Positions 55,072 to 63,480 of a stretch of 64,000 nucleotides of DNA are shown here, piece by piece. Source of the stretch: Bradyrhizobium sp. ISRA430 (GTDB taxonomy: Bacteria > Pseudomonadota > Alphaproteobacteria > Rhizobiales > Xanthobacteraceae); the NCBI RefSeq assembly GCF_029909975.1, contig NZ_CP094516.1, forward strand, positions 6,200,001 through 6,264,000, read 5' to 3'. The position numbers and the translations under genes were made by a program. The notes under the pieces were generated by a model. It was not told the origin of the DNA and did no database searches. It saw only the letters and a list, made by a program, of their open reading frames with translations. Position 1 is the first letter of the stretch; each line of letters opens with the position of its first letter.

Positions 55072-55719
55072 TCAGGCCGTCAGCACGCCTTCGCGCTTCT
55101 TCACGGCGCGATAGTAGCTCCACCACAGATGCGCCGCGGCGCCGCGCAGCGGCCGCCATGGTTCGGCGAGCGGCGCCATCTGCTTTTCCGTCGGCCGTGC
55201 CTTCAAACCCAGTCCGATGCGGATGCCTTCCTGCACGGCGAGGTCGCCGGCCGGCCAGGCATCGCCATGGCCGAGACAGAACAGGAGGTAGACGTCGGCC
55301 GTCCACGGCCCGATGCCCGGCAGCGAGATCAGGGTGTGATGTGCCGCGTCAGCGTCCTCTTCGGCGAGCACCTCGAGGTTGAGCCGCTGCGCGGTGATCT
55401 CGCGCGCAAGATGCTTCAAGGTCTTGATCTTGGCGGCGGAGAGGCCGAGCCGTCCCAGCCGGTCGGTGCGGGCGCGGCGCACCGCGTCATGGTCGAATGG
55501 ATCGAAAGCGGCCGACAACCGACCCCAGATCGCCGCGGCGCTTGCGGTTGAGAGCTGCTGCCCGCAGACGATGTGCGCAAGCCCGACAAAGCCCGGCTCG
55601 CGCCGCCGCAAGGCGGGCATGCCGGCGACCTCGAATACGGGTTTGAGGCGCGGGTCGCGTTTCACCAGCGTTTGGACGGCATCTTCGAGATCGGACTGGC
55701 TTTCGAGGTGGATGGTCAT
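55072..55719 (-). CDS. alkA: DNA-3-methyladenine glycosylase (AlkA-type, HhH-GPD)
   Basis: A 215-aa base-excision repair enzyme removing alkylated purines. The helix-hairpin-helix SLPGIGPW (residues 132-139) and catalytic Asp159 in AWPAGDLAVQEG are intact. It lacks the N-terminal beta domain of E. coli AlkA, as in the short bacterial members, and has a conserved CGQQLS. The ATG at 55719 lies directly before the family start; the upstream frame runs into a palindromic repeat. Confidence 0.88.
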   Translation of the reverse strand: MTIHLESQSDLEDAVQTLVKRDPRLKPVFEVAGMPALRRREPGFVGLAHIVCGQQLSTASAAAIWGRLSAAFDPFDHDAVRRARTDRLGRLGLSAAKIKTLKHLAREITAQRLNLEVLAEEDADAAHHTLISLPGIGPWTADVYLLFCLGHGDAWPAGDLAVQEGIRIGLGLKARPTEKQMAPLAEPWRPLRGAAAHLWWSYYRAVKKREGVLTA

Positions 55720-55743
55720 TGGGGTTGGGCAAGCTCTTTCCAG

Positions 55744-55934
55744 CGTCATGGCCGGGCTTGCCCCGGCCATGACGTCTTTCTAACCGCGCATCATTGTTAG
55801 CATGAGTGACGGTCTTCGTATTCGTCCCTGAGCTTGACACGATCGGCATGTGGCACCGAAGAAGGTGGATGGCCGGGTCGTAGGTGAGCGGAAGCACGCC
55901 GTCCTTCAGACGGCTATGCCCGGCCATGACGAGA
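55744..55934. repeat. Palindromic intergenic element (GGCCGGG class)
   Basis: The left arm is a perfect 13-bp hairpin, CGTCATGGCCGGG (55744-55756) with CCCGGCCATGACG (55762-55774). A degenerate right arm, from GTGGATGGCCGGG to ATGCCCGGCCATGACGA, ends just before gluQ. The centre (about 55785-55865) shows nothing else. Confidence 0.7.
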
Positions 55935-55942
55935 TCTGTCGT

Positions 55943-56815
55943 ATGTCGCCACCCGTTTTCCGATTCGCGCCGAGCCCGAACGGCTTCCTACATCTCGGCC
56001 ACGCCTATTCGGCGCTGCTGAACTTCGACCGTGCGCGTGAGAGCGGCGGGCGGCTGTTGCTGCGAATCGAGGACATCGACGCGACGCGTTGCCGGCCGGA
56101 ATACGAGACGGCGATCTACGACGATCTCGCCTGGCTCGGCATCACTTGGGAGACGCCGGTGCGGCGGCAGTCGCAGCATCTTGCCGACTACCACTCCGCG
56201 CTGGAGAAGCTTGCCGTGCTCGGCCTCGTCTACCCCAGCTTCGAAAGCCGCGCCGAGATCGCGAGGCTGATAGCCGGGCGCGAGGCGGCCGGGCCCTGGC
56301 CGCGCGATCCCGACGGGGCGCCGCTTTACCCCGGTGACGCGAAGTCGCTGCCGACCGACGAGCGCGCGCGCCTCATCGAGTCCGGCGCGCCTTATGCCTT
56401 GCGGCTCGATATGGCGGCCGCCTGCCGCTGGGTTGCCGACCTGACTTGGCACGAATTGGGCGAAGGGCCGGACGGCGAGCGCAACCTTGTCACGGCGCGG
56501 CCCGAGGCGTGGGGCGACGTCATCCTCGCGCGCAAGGAGACGCCGACCAGCTATCATTTGTCGGTGGTGGTCGACGATGCGCTCCAGGGCGCAAGCGAGG
56601 TGGTGCGGGGCCAGGACCTGTTTCACGCCACCTCGGTGCACCGGTTGCTGCAAAGTCTGCTCGATCTGCCCGAGCCCGCTTACCGTCATCACCGGCTGAT
56701 TCGCGACGAGGCGGGGCGGAAGCTGTCGAAATCGACCGGCTCGACCGGTCTGCGGGAGTTGCGCGCGGCCGGCGCCACGCCCGCCGACATCCGCCGGCTG
56801 GTGGGATTAGGTTAA
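55943..56815 (+). CDS. gluQ: Glutamyl-Q tRNA(Asp) synthetase
   Basis: A 290-aa class I synthetase-like enzyme that attaches glutamate to queuosine in tRNA-Asp. The HIGH-like motif is in FAPSPNGFLHLGHAYSALLN and the KMSKS-like in RKLSKSTGS. It lacks the anticodon-binding domain of GluRS, matching the YadB/GluQ length. The zinc-binding cysteines of E. coli YadB are missing here (YPSFESRAEI in that region). The ATG at 55943 fits the family start; an upstream frame is repeat DNA. Confidence 0.9.
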   Translation: MSPPVFRFAPSPNGFLHLGHAYSALLNFDRARESGGRLLLRIEDIDATRCRPEYETAIYDDLAWLGITWETPVRRQSQHLADYHSALEKLAVLGLVYPSFESRAEIARLIAGREAAGPWPRDPDGAPLYPGDAKSLPTDERARLIESGAPYALRLDMAAACRWVADLTWHELGEGPDGERNLVTARPEAWGDVILARKETPTSYHLSVVVDDALQGASEVVRGQDLFHATSVHRLLQSLLDLPEPAYRHHRLIRDEAGRKLSKSTGSTGLRELRAAGATPADIRRLVGLG

Positions 56816-56917
56816 GTTTCTCTGGGGTTTAGCAAAAGGTCGCCGTGACTCGGAGTGTTCCTCCGTGCGATGCTCGCCGTGAGCCCGGGGGTTCGAAGCG
56901 ATACTTCGAAGGGATTC

Positions 56918-58180
56918 ATGGCGGCGAAAACGCGCGCATTGCGCACCACGCGGACGTCCAGGCGGCCGCCTCGGAAGCGGTCCGGGGTGGTTGCCCCGGC
57001 GCGCAAACGCGCCACGGCCATCACGCCCGACGTGGTCCAGGCGGCGCTGGCTGCTTTCGCCCATGAGGTCCGCACGCCTCTGACCGGAATTCTGGCGATC
57101 AGCGACCTGTTGGCGACCTCCGATCTCGGCGAGCGGGAGCGGCGCTGGGCCGATACCATCAAGGCCGGCGCCGAGCACCTGGCGAGCCTTGCCACCCTGT
57201 TCGTCGACGCGGCCAGGACCGGGAAGGGCGCAAACGCGCTGCGCCAGGACCTGTTCGACCTGCGGGCGCTGGCCCGCAGCATGGGCGACTCGCTGGCCGG
57301 GCGCGCCGCGGCCAAGGGACTTCAGGCCCAGGTCGAGATCTCCGACAAGCTTCCCGCCCTGGTGGTGGGCGATCCCGTCCGCCTGCGCGCTGCGCTCGAG
57401 AACCTGATCGACAATGCCGTGAAGTTCACCGACCGGGGCGGCGTAGCTCTTGCGGTCGCGCCCTGGCGTCCCCCAGCGGGCAGCGGTAAGGCGAAAGACA
57501 AGGGCAAGGTCGGCGTTGCGTTTGCGGTTTCCGACAGCGGCATCGGCCTGAGCATGGCCGAGATCAAGCGGCTGTTCCGTCCGTTCACCCAGGCCAACGT
57601 CACCATCGCGGCGCGCTTCGGCGGCGCCGGGCTCGGGCTGTCTTCGGTGAAGCAATTGGCGCGTGCGATGGGCGGCGACATCACGGTCGCTCCGCGGCGC
57701 AACGGCGGCGCCACCTTCACGCTGACGGTATCGCTGCATGCGTCGGGATCAGGCGAGCCCCACGGATTGGGCAGCGACGATCCCGAGGCTGATGCGGTGG
57801 CGGCCTTGCGCGTGCTCAGCGTGGAAGACAATCCGTTCGGCCGGGTCGTGCTCAACACCATCCTGACCGAGCTCGGCCATCATGCGGAGTTCGTCGGGCG
57901 CGGCGAGGATGCGGTCGACCGGCTCGCGCAGGGCACCTTCGACGCGGTGCTGATGGATATGGTGCTGCCGGGCATCGGCGGCATCGAGGCGATCAAGCGG
58001 ATCCGCACTATGCCGCCGCCGCTCGCTCATATCCCCATCATCGGAGTGTCGGGCCGCGGCGAGGACGAGGTGCCCTCGCGTCAGGCTGGCGCCGACGCCT
58101 TCCTGGTCAAGCCTGTGTCCCCGCGGGCTTTAGCGACTGCGCTGCTTGAAGCGAGACGCCGTGAGGAAGCCGCGACTTGA
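56918..58180 (+). CDS. Soluble hybrid histidine kinase with C-terminal receiver
   Basis: A 420-aa protein with no membrane span or sensor domain. After a basic Arg/Lys-rich N-terminus (residues 1-34) comes HisKA with H49 in FAHEVRTPLTG, HATPase with ENLIDNAVKFTDRGG, DSGIGLS and RFGGAGLGLSSVK, then a receiver with VEDNPFG, phosphoacceptor near residue 346 in LMDMVLPG and LVKPVSP. Probably phosphorelays to an unknown Hpt. Its last 74 bases overlap the convergent BrkB gene. Confidence 0.87.
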   Translation: MAAKTRALRTTRTSRRPPRKRSGVVAPARKRATAITPDVVQAALAAFAHEVRTPLTGILAISDLLATSDLGERERRWADTIKAGAEHLASLATLFVDAARTGKGANALRQDLFDLRALARSMGDSLAGRAAAKGLQAQVEISDKLPALVVGDPVRLRAALENLIDNAVKFTDRGGVALAVAPWRPPAGSGKAKDKGKVGVAFAVSDSGIGLSMAEIKRLFRPFTQANVTIAARFGGAGLGLSSVKQLARAMGGDITVAPRRNGGATFTLTVSLHASGSGEPHGLGSDDPEADAVAALRVLSVEDNPFGRVVLNTILTELGHHAEFVGRGEDAVDRLAQGTFDAVLMDMVLPGIGGIEAIKRIRTMPPPLAHIPIIGVSGRGEDEVPSRQAGADAFLVKPVSPRALATALLEARRREEAAT

Positions 58181-59000
58181 TGATCGCGGCATTGAGCTCA
58201 CCGCCGTAGACGAAGATCGCGGCGATGAAATACAAAAACACCAGCGCGATGATCACCGAGGCGAGGCCCGCATACATCGTCACGTAGTTGTTGGCGAAGC
58301 GCGCCAGATATTGCCCGAACACGATGCCGGAGATCAGCGATGCCCCCACGGTGAAGACGATGCCGGGCAGGATCTGCAGGAAGCCGCGCCGTCCCGCCGG
58401 GAGCCAGGCGTGCAGGATGAATAGTGCCACGACCAGTGCGCCGATGGTGATGCCGTAACGCAGCCAAGTGAGGATGCTCTCGTTGGACTCGACGAATAGC
58501 GGGATGTGGCGCCGCGCCGCCTCGATGATGAGCGGCCCGAGCACGATCAGGAACGCCATGGCAAGCGCGGTGAAGGCGGCGACCAGCGTGTAGCCGATCG
58601 ACTCCAGCCGCAGCCAGTACCAGCGCCGCATCTCAACCACCGCATAAGCGCGGTTGAGCGCGACCCGGAGCGCTTCGACGCCGTTCGAGGCGAAATAGAC
58701 CGACAGCACCGCGCCGATCGTCAGCACGCCGGAGCGGGTGGTGGTCAGCACGTCGTGGACTTCGCCCGAGATCGAATCGGCGACCTGCTTCGGCCAGACC
58801 TGCAGCATCAGGCCTGCGGCCTGGTCGGCGAGCTCCTTGGAGCCGAAGAAGCCGGCGAGCGAGGTCAGCACGATCAGGAACGGGAACAGCGCCATCAGCG
58901 TCGACAGCGCGATATGGCTCGCAATCGCCCAGCCGTCGTCGGCGAGGAACGTGTAGAACGCATCCATCGCGACGATATAGAGGTAGCGAACCGCCTTCAC
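58107..59000 (-). CDS. YihY/BrkB family membrane protein
   Basis: A 297-aa protein with six membrane spans. Seen: DDGWAIASHIALSTLMALFPFLI, VLTIGAVLSVYFASNGVEALR, and GLASVIIALVFLYFIAAIFVYGGELNAA, the characteristic ends of the family (once called ribonuclease BN). Function unproven, maybe transport. Start is GTG at 59000 with AGGTGG upstream. Its 3' end overlaps the hybrid kinase by 74 bases. Confidence 0.88.
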   Translation of the reverse strand: MKAVRYLYIVAMDAFYTFLADDGWAIASHIALSTLMALFPFLIVLTSLAGFFGSKELADQAAGLMLQVWPKQVADSISGEVHDVLTTTRSGVLTIGAVLSVYFASNGVEALRVALNRAYAVVEMRRWYWLRLESIGYTLVAAFTALAMAFLIVLGPLIIEAARRHIPLFVESNESILTWLRYGITIGALVVALFILHAWLPAGRRGFLQILPGIVFTVGASLISGIVFGQYLARFANNYVTMYAGLASVIIALVFLYFIAAIFVYGGELNAAIIKSRLPHGVSLQAAQSLKPAGTQA

Positions 59001-59027
59001 GCGCCACCTACATAGCTGATGCTGCTC

Positions 59028-59051
59028 CCTCTCCCCGCATATGGGGAGAGG
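59028..59051. other. Short hairpin; rest of the gap to 59151 shows nothing
   Basis: CCTCTCCCC (59028-59036) pairs with GGGGAGAGG (59043-59051) around GCATAT, directly upstream of the BrkB gene. The DNA between 59052 and 59151 is AT-richer (CTGATATTATTGACC) with no gene or clear promoter. Confidence 0.5.
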
Positions 59052-59151
59052 CGAACAAGGCAGACAATTGGCGCAGATCGGAGATCATCCCGCTAGCATC
59101 TGATATTATTGACCTAAAAGCCAGATCGTGGATGCGGCCGTTCCCCGTCGA

Positions 59152-59284
59152 TCGTCATTCCGGGACGCGCGCAGCGCGAACCCGGAATCCATTCAGCGGC
59201 GGTGCTAATGGCGAAATGGATTCCGGGCTCGATGCTCCGGGGCGGCGCTTTTGCGCGGTCCCGTCGCATCGCCGCGGAATGACG
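59152..59284. repeat. Nested palindromic element (GTCATTCCGGG class)
   Basis: Two arms: GTCATTCCGGGACGCG...CCCGGAATCCATT and AATGGATTCCGGGCTCG...CGGAATGAC. Same class as 21108-21215 and 13753-13795, with inner GC-rich stems. Between divergent genes at 59000 and 59341. Confidence 0.8.
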
Positions 59285-59340
59285 CCGGTCGCCACGGCGA
59301 CGCCATGGCGCATCGGCAAGCACGGTGTTATCTAGCCCCA

Positions 59341-59535
59341 ATGGCATCCCTTTTGAGTTCTTTCATCCTGCCGGTGGCAGCCGGCGCCGTGGCGTTGGTG
59401 CTGCTGCTCGGACTCGTCAACATGATGCGCGGCGGCTCGCCCAACACCTCGCAGAAGCTGATGCGGTGGCGCGTGCTGCTTCAGTTCGTGGCGATCATCA
59501 TCGCCATGCTGGCGGTGTGGGCGATGGGCCGCTAG
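59341..59535 (+). CDS. Small two-span membrane protein, HIG1-domain-like
   Basis: A 64-aa protein with two helices, SSFILPVAAGAVALVLLLGL and VLLQFVAIIIAMLAVWAMG, joined by a basic loop NMMRGGSPNTSQKLMRWR. The QKLMRWRVLLQ motif is that of bacterial HIG1/twin-transmembrane proteins, related to Rcf1-type factors of cytochrome oxidase. The adenosyltransferase gene starts 23 bases later, so co-transcription is likely. Function inferred only. Confidence 0.82.
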   Translation: MASLLSSFILPVAAGAVALVLLLGLVNMMRGGSPNTSQKLMRWRVLLQFVAIIIAMLAVWAMGR

Positions 59536-59557
59536 CGCAGAGATCCGCGAGGCAAAC

Positions 59558-60130
59558 ATGGTCGTGCTCAACCGCATCTATACCCGCACCGGTGACGACG
59601 GCACGACGGCGCTCGGCACCGGTGAACGCCGGGCCAAGTACGATCTGCGCATCGAGGCCTATGGCACGGTCGACGAGACCAATGCCGCGATCGGCGTGGT
59701 GCGGCTCCATACCAAGGACGCCTCCGATCTCGATGCGATGCTCGGCCGCATCCAGAACGATCTGTTCGATCTCGGCGCCGACCTTGCGGTGCCCGAGCGT
59801 GAGGGCAAAGCGGACCGGCTGCGGGTCGTGGCAAGCCAGGTGGAGCGGCTTGAGCGCGACATCGACGCGCTCAACGAAAACCTGGCGCCGCTGACCTCCT
59901 TCGTGCTGCCGGGTGGCACCCCGACGGCGGCGCATCTCCATGTCGCGCGCACGATATGCCGCAGGGCGGAACGGGTGATGGTGGAGCTTGCCGCCAAGCC
60001 GGGCGAGCCGGTCGGCGCGGCTGGCATTCAGTATATGAACCGGCTGTCCGATTTCCTGTTTGTGGCGAGCCGCTCCGCAAATCATAATGGCGCGGGCGAC
60101 GTGCTGTGGGTTCCGGGCCAGAACCGCTGA
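59558..60130 (+). CDS. Cob(I)yrinic acid a,c-diamide adenosyltransferase (PduO-type)
   Basis: A 190-aa PduO-type ATP:cob(I)alamin adenosyltransferase. Seen: N-terminal IYTRTGDDGTTALGTGERR for ATP, EAYGTVDETNAAIGVVR, and the C-terminal CRRAERVMVELA and NRLSDFLFVASR. Makes adenosylcobalamin, the cofactor of methylmalonyl-CoA mutase and other enzymes. Lies between a small membrane gene and etfBA, which begin 127 bases further. Confidence 0.93.
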   Translation: MVVLNRIYTRTGDDGTTALGTGERRAKYDLRIEAYGTVDETNAAIGVVRLHTKDASDLDAMLGRIQNDLFDLGADLAVPEREGKADRLRVVASQVERLERDIDALNENLAPLTSFVLPGGTPTAAHLHVARTICRRAERVMVELAAKPGEPVGAAGIQYMNRLSDFLFVASRSANHNGAGDVLWVPGQNR

Positions 60131-60180
60131 CCCATTGGGGGGTAGCGTTCGGCCCACCCAAAATTTGGCCCGTTCGCGCG

Positions 60181-60209
60181 TTGACCGGGCCGGATCAGGC
60201 CTTTAGGTT
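60181..60209 (+). promoter_or_regulatory. Possible promoter of etfBA
   Basis: TTGACC (60181-60186), 17 bases, TAGGTT (60204-60209), 47 bases before the etfB ATG. A fair sigma-70-like match; not confirmed. Confidence 0.35.
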
Positions 60210-60256
60210 CCGCGCCAGTTGATAACCCCCCTCCCAAAATAAGTGAAAGAGGATCG

Positions 60257-61006
60257 ATGAAGGTCTTAGTGCCGGTAAAGCGGGTGGTCGATTACAACGT
60301 CAAGGTCCGCGTCAAGGGCGATGGATCGGGCGTTGAACTCGCCAACGTCAAGATGTCGATGAACCCGTTCGACGAAATCGCGGTCGAGGAAGCGCTGCGC
60401 CTGAAGGAAGGCGGCAAGGCCACCGAGGTCGTGGTGGTCTCCATCGGACCGGCGCAGGCGTCGGAGACGATCCGCACCGGTCTTGCCATGGGCGCCGACC
60501 GCGGCATCCTGGTGAAGGCCGAGGGCACCGTCGAGCCGCTCGCCGTCGCGAAGATCCTGAAGAAGGTCGCGGAGGAAGAACAGCCGGGCCTGATTATCCT
60601 GGGCAAGCAGGCGATCGATGACGACAGCAACCAGACCGGCCAGATGCTGGCCGCGCTGCTCGGCTGGTCGCAGGCGACCTTCGCCTCCAAGCTCGAGGTC
60701 GACGGCTCCGACTTCAAGGTCACGCGCGAAGTCGACGGCGGCCTGCAGACTGTCAAGCTGAAGGGGCCGGCGATCGTCACCACCGACCTGCGCCTCAACG
60801 AGCCGCGTTATGCTTCGCTGCCGAACATCATGAAGGCGAAGAAGAAGCCGATCGCGGAGAAGACAGTCGCCGATTACGGCGTCGACGTCACCGCGCGTCT
60901 CGAAGTTCTCAAGACGACGGAGCCACCGGGCCGCAAGGCAGGCGTCAAGGTCAAGGACGTCGCCGAACTGGTGGCGAAACTCAAGAACGAAGCCGGGGTG
61001 CTCTGA
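60257..61006 (+). CDS. etfB: Electron transfer flavoprotein subunit beta
   Basis: A 249-aa AMP-binding subunit. Seen: [41 protein letters not shown], the ETF signature around [25 protein letters not shown], and [16 protein letters not shown]. With EtfA it passes electrons from acyl-CoA dehydrogenases to the quinone pool, so it belongs to beta-oxidation rather than the nitrogen-fixation FixAB system. It ends at TGATG, overlapping etfA by 1 base. Confidence 0.95.
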   Translation: MKVLVPVKRVVDYNVKVRVKGDGSGVELANVKMSMNPFDEIAVEEALRLKEGGKATEVVVVSIGPAQASETIRTGLAMGADRGILVKAEGTVEPLAVAKILKKVAEEEQPGLIILGKQAIDDDSNQTGQMLAALLGWSQATFASKLEVDGSDFKVTREVDGGLQTVKLKGPAIVTTDLRLNEPRYASLPNIMKAKKKPIAEKTVADYGVDVTARLEVLKTTEPPGRKAGVKVKDVAELVAKLKNEAGVL

Positions 61007-61950
61007 TGACGACGCTTCTGATTGCCGAACACGACAATGCGTCGCTGAAGGATGCGACCAACAAGGCCTTGACCGCGGCTGCCGCGCTCGGCGCGGACGT
61101 CGAGGTGCTGGTCGCCGGCCAGAACGCGAAGGCCGCGGCGGATGCCGCCGCCAAGCTCGCCGGCGTGAAGAAGGTGCTGCTCGCCGACGGCGCGCTCTAC
61201 GCGCACGATCTCGCCGAGCCGCTGGCTGCGCTGATCGTGTCGCTGGCGTCCGGCTATGACGCGATCGTCGCGCCGGCGACCTCGCGCTTCAAGAACGTGA
61301 TGCCGCGCGTCGCCGCGCTGCTCGATGTCATGCAGGTCTCGGAGATCACCAAGGTGGTCGCACCCGACACCTTCGAGCGCCCGATCTATGCCGGCAACGC
61401 CATCCAGACGGTGAAGTCGAAGGATGCCAAGAAGGTCATCACGGTCCGCACCTCCACCTTCTCCGCGACGGGCGAAGGCGGCGGCGCGGCTGTTGAGAAC
61501 GTGGCGGCGGCGGCCGATCCGGGCCTGTCGTCCTTTGTCGGCGAGGAAGTCGCCAAGAGCGACCGCCCCGAGCTGACCTCGGCGAAGATCATCGTCTCCG
61601 GTGGTCGCGCGATGCAGAGCCGGGAAAACTTTACCAAATACATCGAGCCGCTCGCCGACAAGTTAGGGGCCGGCGTCGGTGCCTCGCGCGCGGCGGTCGA
61701 TGCCGGCTATGCGCCGAACGACTGGCAGGTCGGCCAGACCGGCAAGGTCGTGGCCCCTGAGCTCTATGTCGCGGTCGGCATTTCCGGCGCGATCCAGCAT
61801 CTGGCCGGCATGAAGGACTCCAAGGTGATCGTCGCGATCAACAAGGACGAGGACGCGCCGATCTTCCAGGTTGCCGACTATGGACTGGTCGCCGACCTCT
61901 ACCAGGCGGTTCCGGAGCTCACGGCCGAACTCGGCAAGCTCGGCAAGTAA
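61006..61950 (+). CDS. etfA: Electron transfer flavoprotein subunit alpha
   Basis: A 314-aa FAD-binding subunit. The C-terminal FAD signature is present: [20 protein letters not shown] then [20 protein letters not shown], plus [13 protein letters not shown] for the FAD pyrophosphate and [16 protein letters not shown]. The heterodimer works in the cytoplasm with ETF:quinone oxidoreductase, which is not in this window. A strong terminator follows. Confidence 0.95.
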   Translation: MTTLLIAEHDNASLKDATNKALTAAAALGADVEVLVAGQNAKAAADAAAKLAGVKKVLLADGALYAHDLAEPLAALIVSLASGYDAIVAPATSRFKNVMPRVAALLDVMQVSEITKVVAPDTFERPIYAGNAIQTVKSKDAKKVITVRTSTFSATGEGGGAAVENVAAAADPGLSSFVGEEVAKSDRPELTSAKIIVSGGRAMQSRENFTKYIEPLADKLGAGVGASRAAVDAGYAPNDWQVGQTGKVVAPELYVAVGISGAIQHLAGMKDSKVIVAINKDEDAPIFQVADYGLVADLYQAVPELTAELGKLGK

Positions 61951-61961
61951 ATTGGCGTCAA

Positions 61962-62006
61962 AAACACCGGCCGGAGGGGGTACACTCCGGCCGGTGTTTC
62001 ATTTTT
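61962..62006 (+). terminator. Rho-independent terminator of etfBA
   Basis: A perfect 15-bp stem (AAACACCGGCCGGAG at 61962-61976 with 61985-61999), 8-nt loop GGGGTACA, then CATTTTTG. One of the strongest terminators in the window, 12 bases after etfA. Confidence 0.92.
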
Positions 62007-62065
62007 GAGGCGTTTTCTTCCGTGCAGGTGCGCGGAAGAGGCGTATCCGATCTAGGTTTCGAGCC

Positions 62066-62099
62066 AAGGTTCTGATTAAATCAAGGTTCTGATTAAATC
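62066..62099. repeat. 17-nt perfect tandem duplication
   Basis: AAGGTTCTGATTAAATC occurs twice in a row (62066-62082 and 62083-62099). Each copy has the odd palindrome TGATT-A-AATC(A). It ends 63 bases before the hydroxyacyl-CoA dehydrogenase ATG at 62163, so it might be a doubled operator. It is AT-rich against its surroundings. Confidence 0.85.
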
Positions 62100-62162
62100 G
62101 GACCTCCCGGCTGAGGGGATAGACAGGCGCGGTTCGTGCGCGCCGTTCCGGTGGATGACATT

Positions 62163-63044
62163 ATGGCGGCAGTGATCAACAAGGTCGGCGTGATCGGCGC
62201 GGGGCAGATGGGCAATGGCATCGCGCATGTTGCGGCGCTGGCCGGCTTCGAGGTCGTGCTCAACGATGTCTCGGCCGATCGACTCAAATCGGGCATGGCC
62301 ACCATCAACGGCAATCTGGCGCGCCAGGTCTCCAAGCGGGCGGTCAGCGAGGACGACAAGACCAAGGCGCTCGCGCGCATCAAGCTGGCCGAGAAGCTCG
62401 ACGACCTTGCCGACTGCGACCTCGTGATCGAGACCGCGGTCGAGAAGGAGGAGGTGAAGCGCAAGATCTTCCACGAGCTCTGCGCGGTGTTGAAGCCGGA
62501 GGCGATCGTGGCGTCCGATACCTCCTCGATCTCGATTACGCGTCTTGCCGCCGCGACCGACCGGCCCGAGCGCTTCATCGGCATCCACTTCATGAATCCA
62601 GTGCCGCTGATGGAGCTGGTGGAGCTGATTCGCGGCATCGCCACCGACGACCAGACCTTCGAGGCGGCCAAGGAATTCGTCGCCAAGCTCGGCAAGCAGG
62701 TCGCGGTCTCCGAGGATTTCCCGGCCTTCATCGTCAACCGCATCCTGCTGCCGATGATCAACGAGGCGATCTACACGCTCTATGAGGGCGTCGGAAACGT
62801 CGAGGCGATCGACGCCGCGATGAAGCTCGGTGCCCACCATCCGATGGGCCCGCTGGAGCTCGCTGACTTCATAGGCCTCGATACCTGCCTCTCCATCATG
62901 CAGGTGCTGCACGAGGGGTTGGCCGATTCGAAGTACCGGCCGTGTCCGCTGCTGGTGAAATACGTCGAGGCCGGCTGGCTCGGCCGCAAGACCCAGCGCG
63001 GTTTCTACGACTATCGCGGCGCCAAGCCGGTTCCGACCCGCTGA
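62163..63044 (+). CDS. 3-hydroxybutyryl-CoA (3-hydroxyacyl-CoA) dehydrogenase
   Basis: A 293-aa NAD-dependent enzyme oxidising 3-hydroxyacyl-CoA. N-terminal Rossmann motif VGVIGAGQMGNGIAHVA, catalytic His and Asn region in RFIGIHFMNPVPLMELVELI, and C-terminal NRILLPMINEAIYTLYEG and HHPMGPLELADFIGLD. Single-domain length matches PaaH/Hbd proteins used in PHB/butyrate cycles. The ATG at 62163 has GGTGGA upstream; a GTG at 62136 is possible. It is separated from etfBA by a terminator. Confidence 0.92.
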   Translation: MAAVINKVGVIGAGQMGNGIAHVAALAGFEVVLNDVSADRLKSGMATINGNLARQVSKRAVSEDDKTKALARIKLAEKLDDLADCDLVIETAVEKEEVKRKIFHELCAVLKPEAIVASDTSSISITRLAAATDRPERFIGIHFMNPVPLMELVELIRGIATDDQTFEAAKEFVAKLGKQVAVSEDFPAFIVNRILLPMINEAIYTLYEGVGNVEAIDAAMKLGAHHPMGPLELADFIGLDTCLSIMQVLHEGLADSKYRPCPLLVKYVEAGWLGRKTQRGFYDYRGAKPVPTR

Positions 63045-63060
63045 TCGGTCTCGTGGCGCC

Positions 63061-63216
63061 CTAGGCTGGGCAAAGGCGCGAAGCGCCGTGCCCACCATTC
63101 TCCAATCATGTGATGGAATTGGTGAGCACGCTTCCGCCTTCGCTCGTCGGGCTACGGCGGACAAGCCGCTTTGCTCACCTACGGCATTTCGTGTCGGACT
63201 GTGTCTGCGACACGAA
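63061..63216. repeat. Repeat-rich intergenic region
   Basis: Three structures in series: GGGCAAAGGCGCGAAGCGCCGTGCCC-type hairpin at about 63068-63093; an arm pair from GGTGAGCACGCTTCCGCC (63121) to GCTTTGCTCACC (63180); and a perfect 9-bp inverted repeat TTCGTGTCG/CGACACGAA at 63188-63216. No T-run. Typical multi-hairpin intergenic DNA of Bradyrhizobium. Confidence 0.65.
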
Positions 63217-63285
63217 GCCGTCCGAACTCTCCACCTCTCGTTAACCCCTCGCGCCTAGGCTGCAGCCGGTACGAGGGTTCGCGTA

Positions 63286-63480
63286 ATGGACATGATGGCG
63301 ATGGTCAGCACCATGCTGGCCGCTCAGCAGGGCGCATTCCAGTCGCAGGTGTCGGCGACTGTGATGAAGCAGAACATGGATGTGGAGAAATCCGCCGTCC
63401 TGACCTTGCTCGGCGCCGGTCAGCCCTCGCTTGCCAATGTCGGCCCTGGCGTGGGCGGCAACCTCAACATCACGGCCTAA
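63286..63480 (+). CDS. YjfB-family small protein
   Basis: A 64-aa protein of the YjfB/putative motility family: MDMMAMVSTMLAAQQGAFQS at the start, VMKQNMDVEKSAVLTLLGAG in the middle and a short Gly/Asn tail. Members are small helical proteins often found near flagellar genes in other bacteria; none is seen here. A TTAACC half-site lies about 45 bases upstream. Its stop overlaps the convergent tlpA stop. Confidence 0.85.
   Translation: MDMMAMVSTMLAAQQGAFQSQVSATVMKQNMDVEKSAVLTLLGAGQPSLANVGPGVGGNLNITA

Noticed and set aside
60257..61950. fixBA-type electron transfer flavoprotein for nitrogen fixation
   Set aside because: No fixC or fixX follows; sequence motifs and the terminator fit the housekeeping etfBA pair.
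63061..63216. CRISPR-like array
   Set aside because: The repeats are single inverted pairs of different sequence with no regular spacers and no cas genes.
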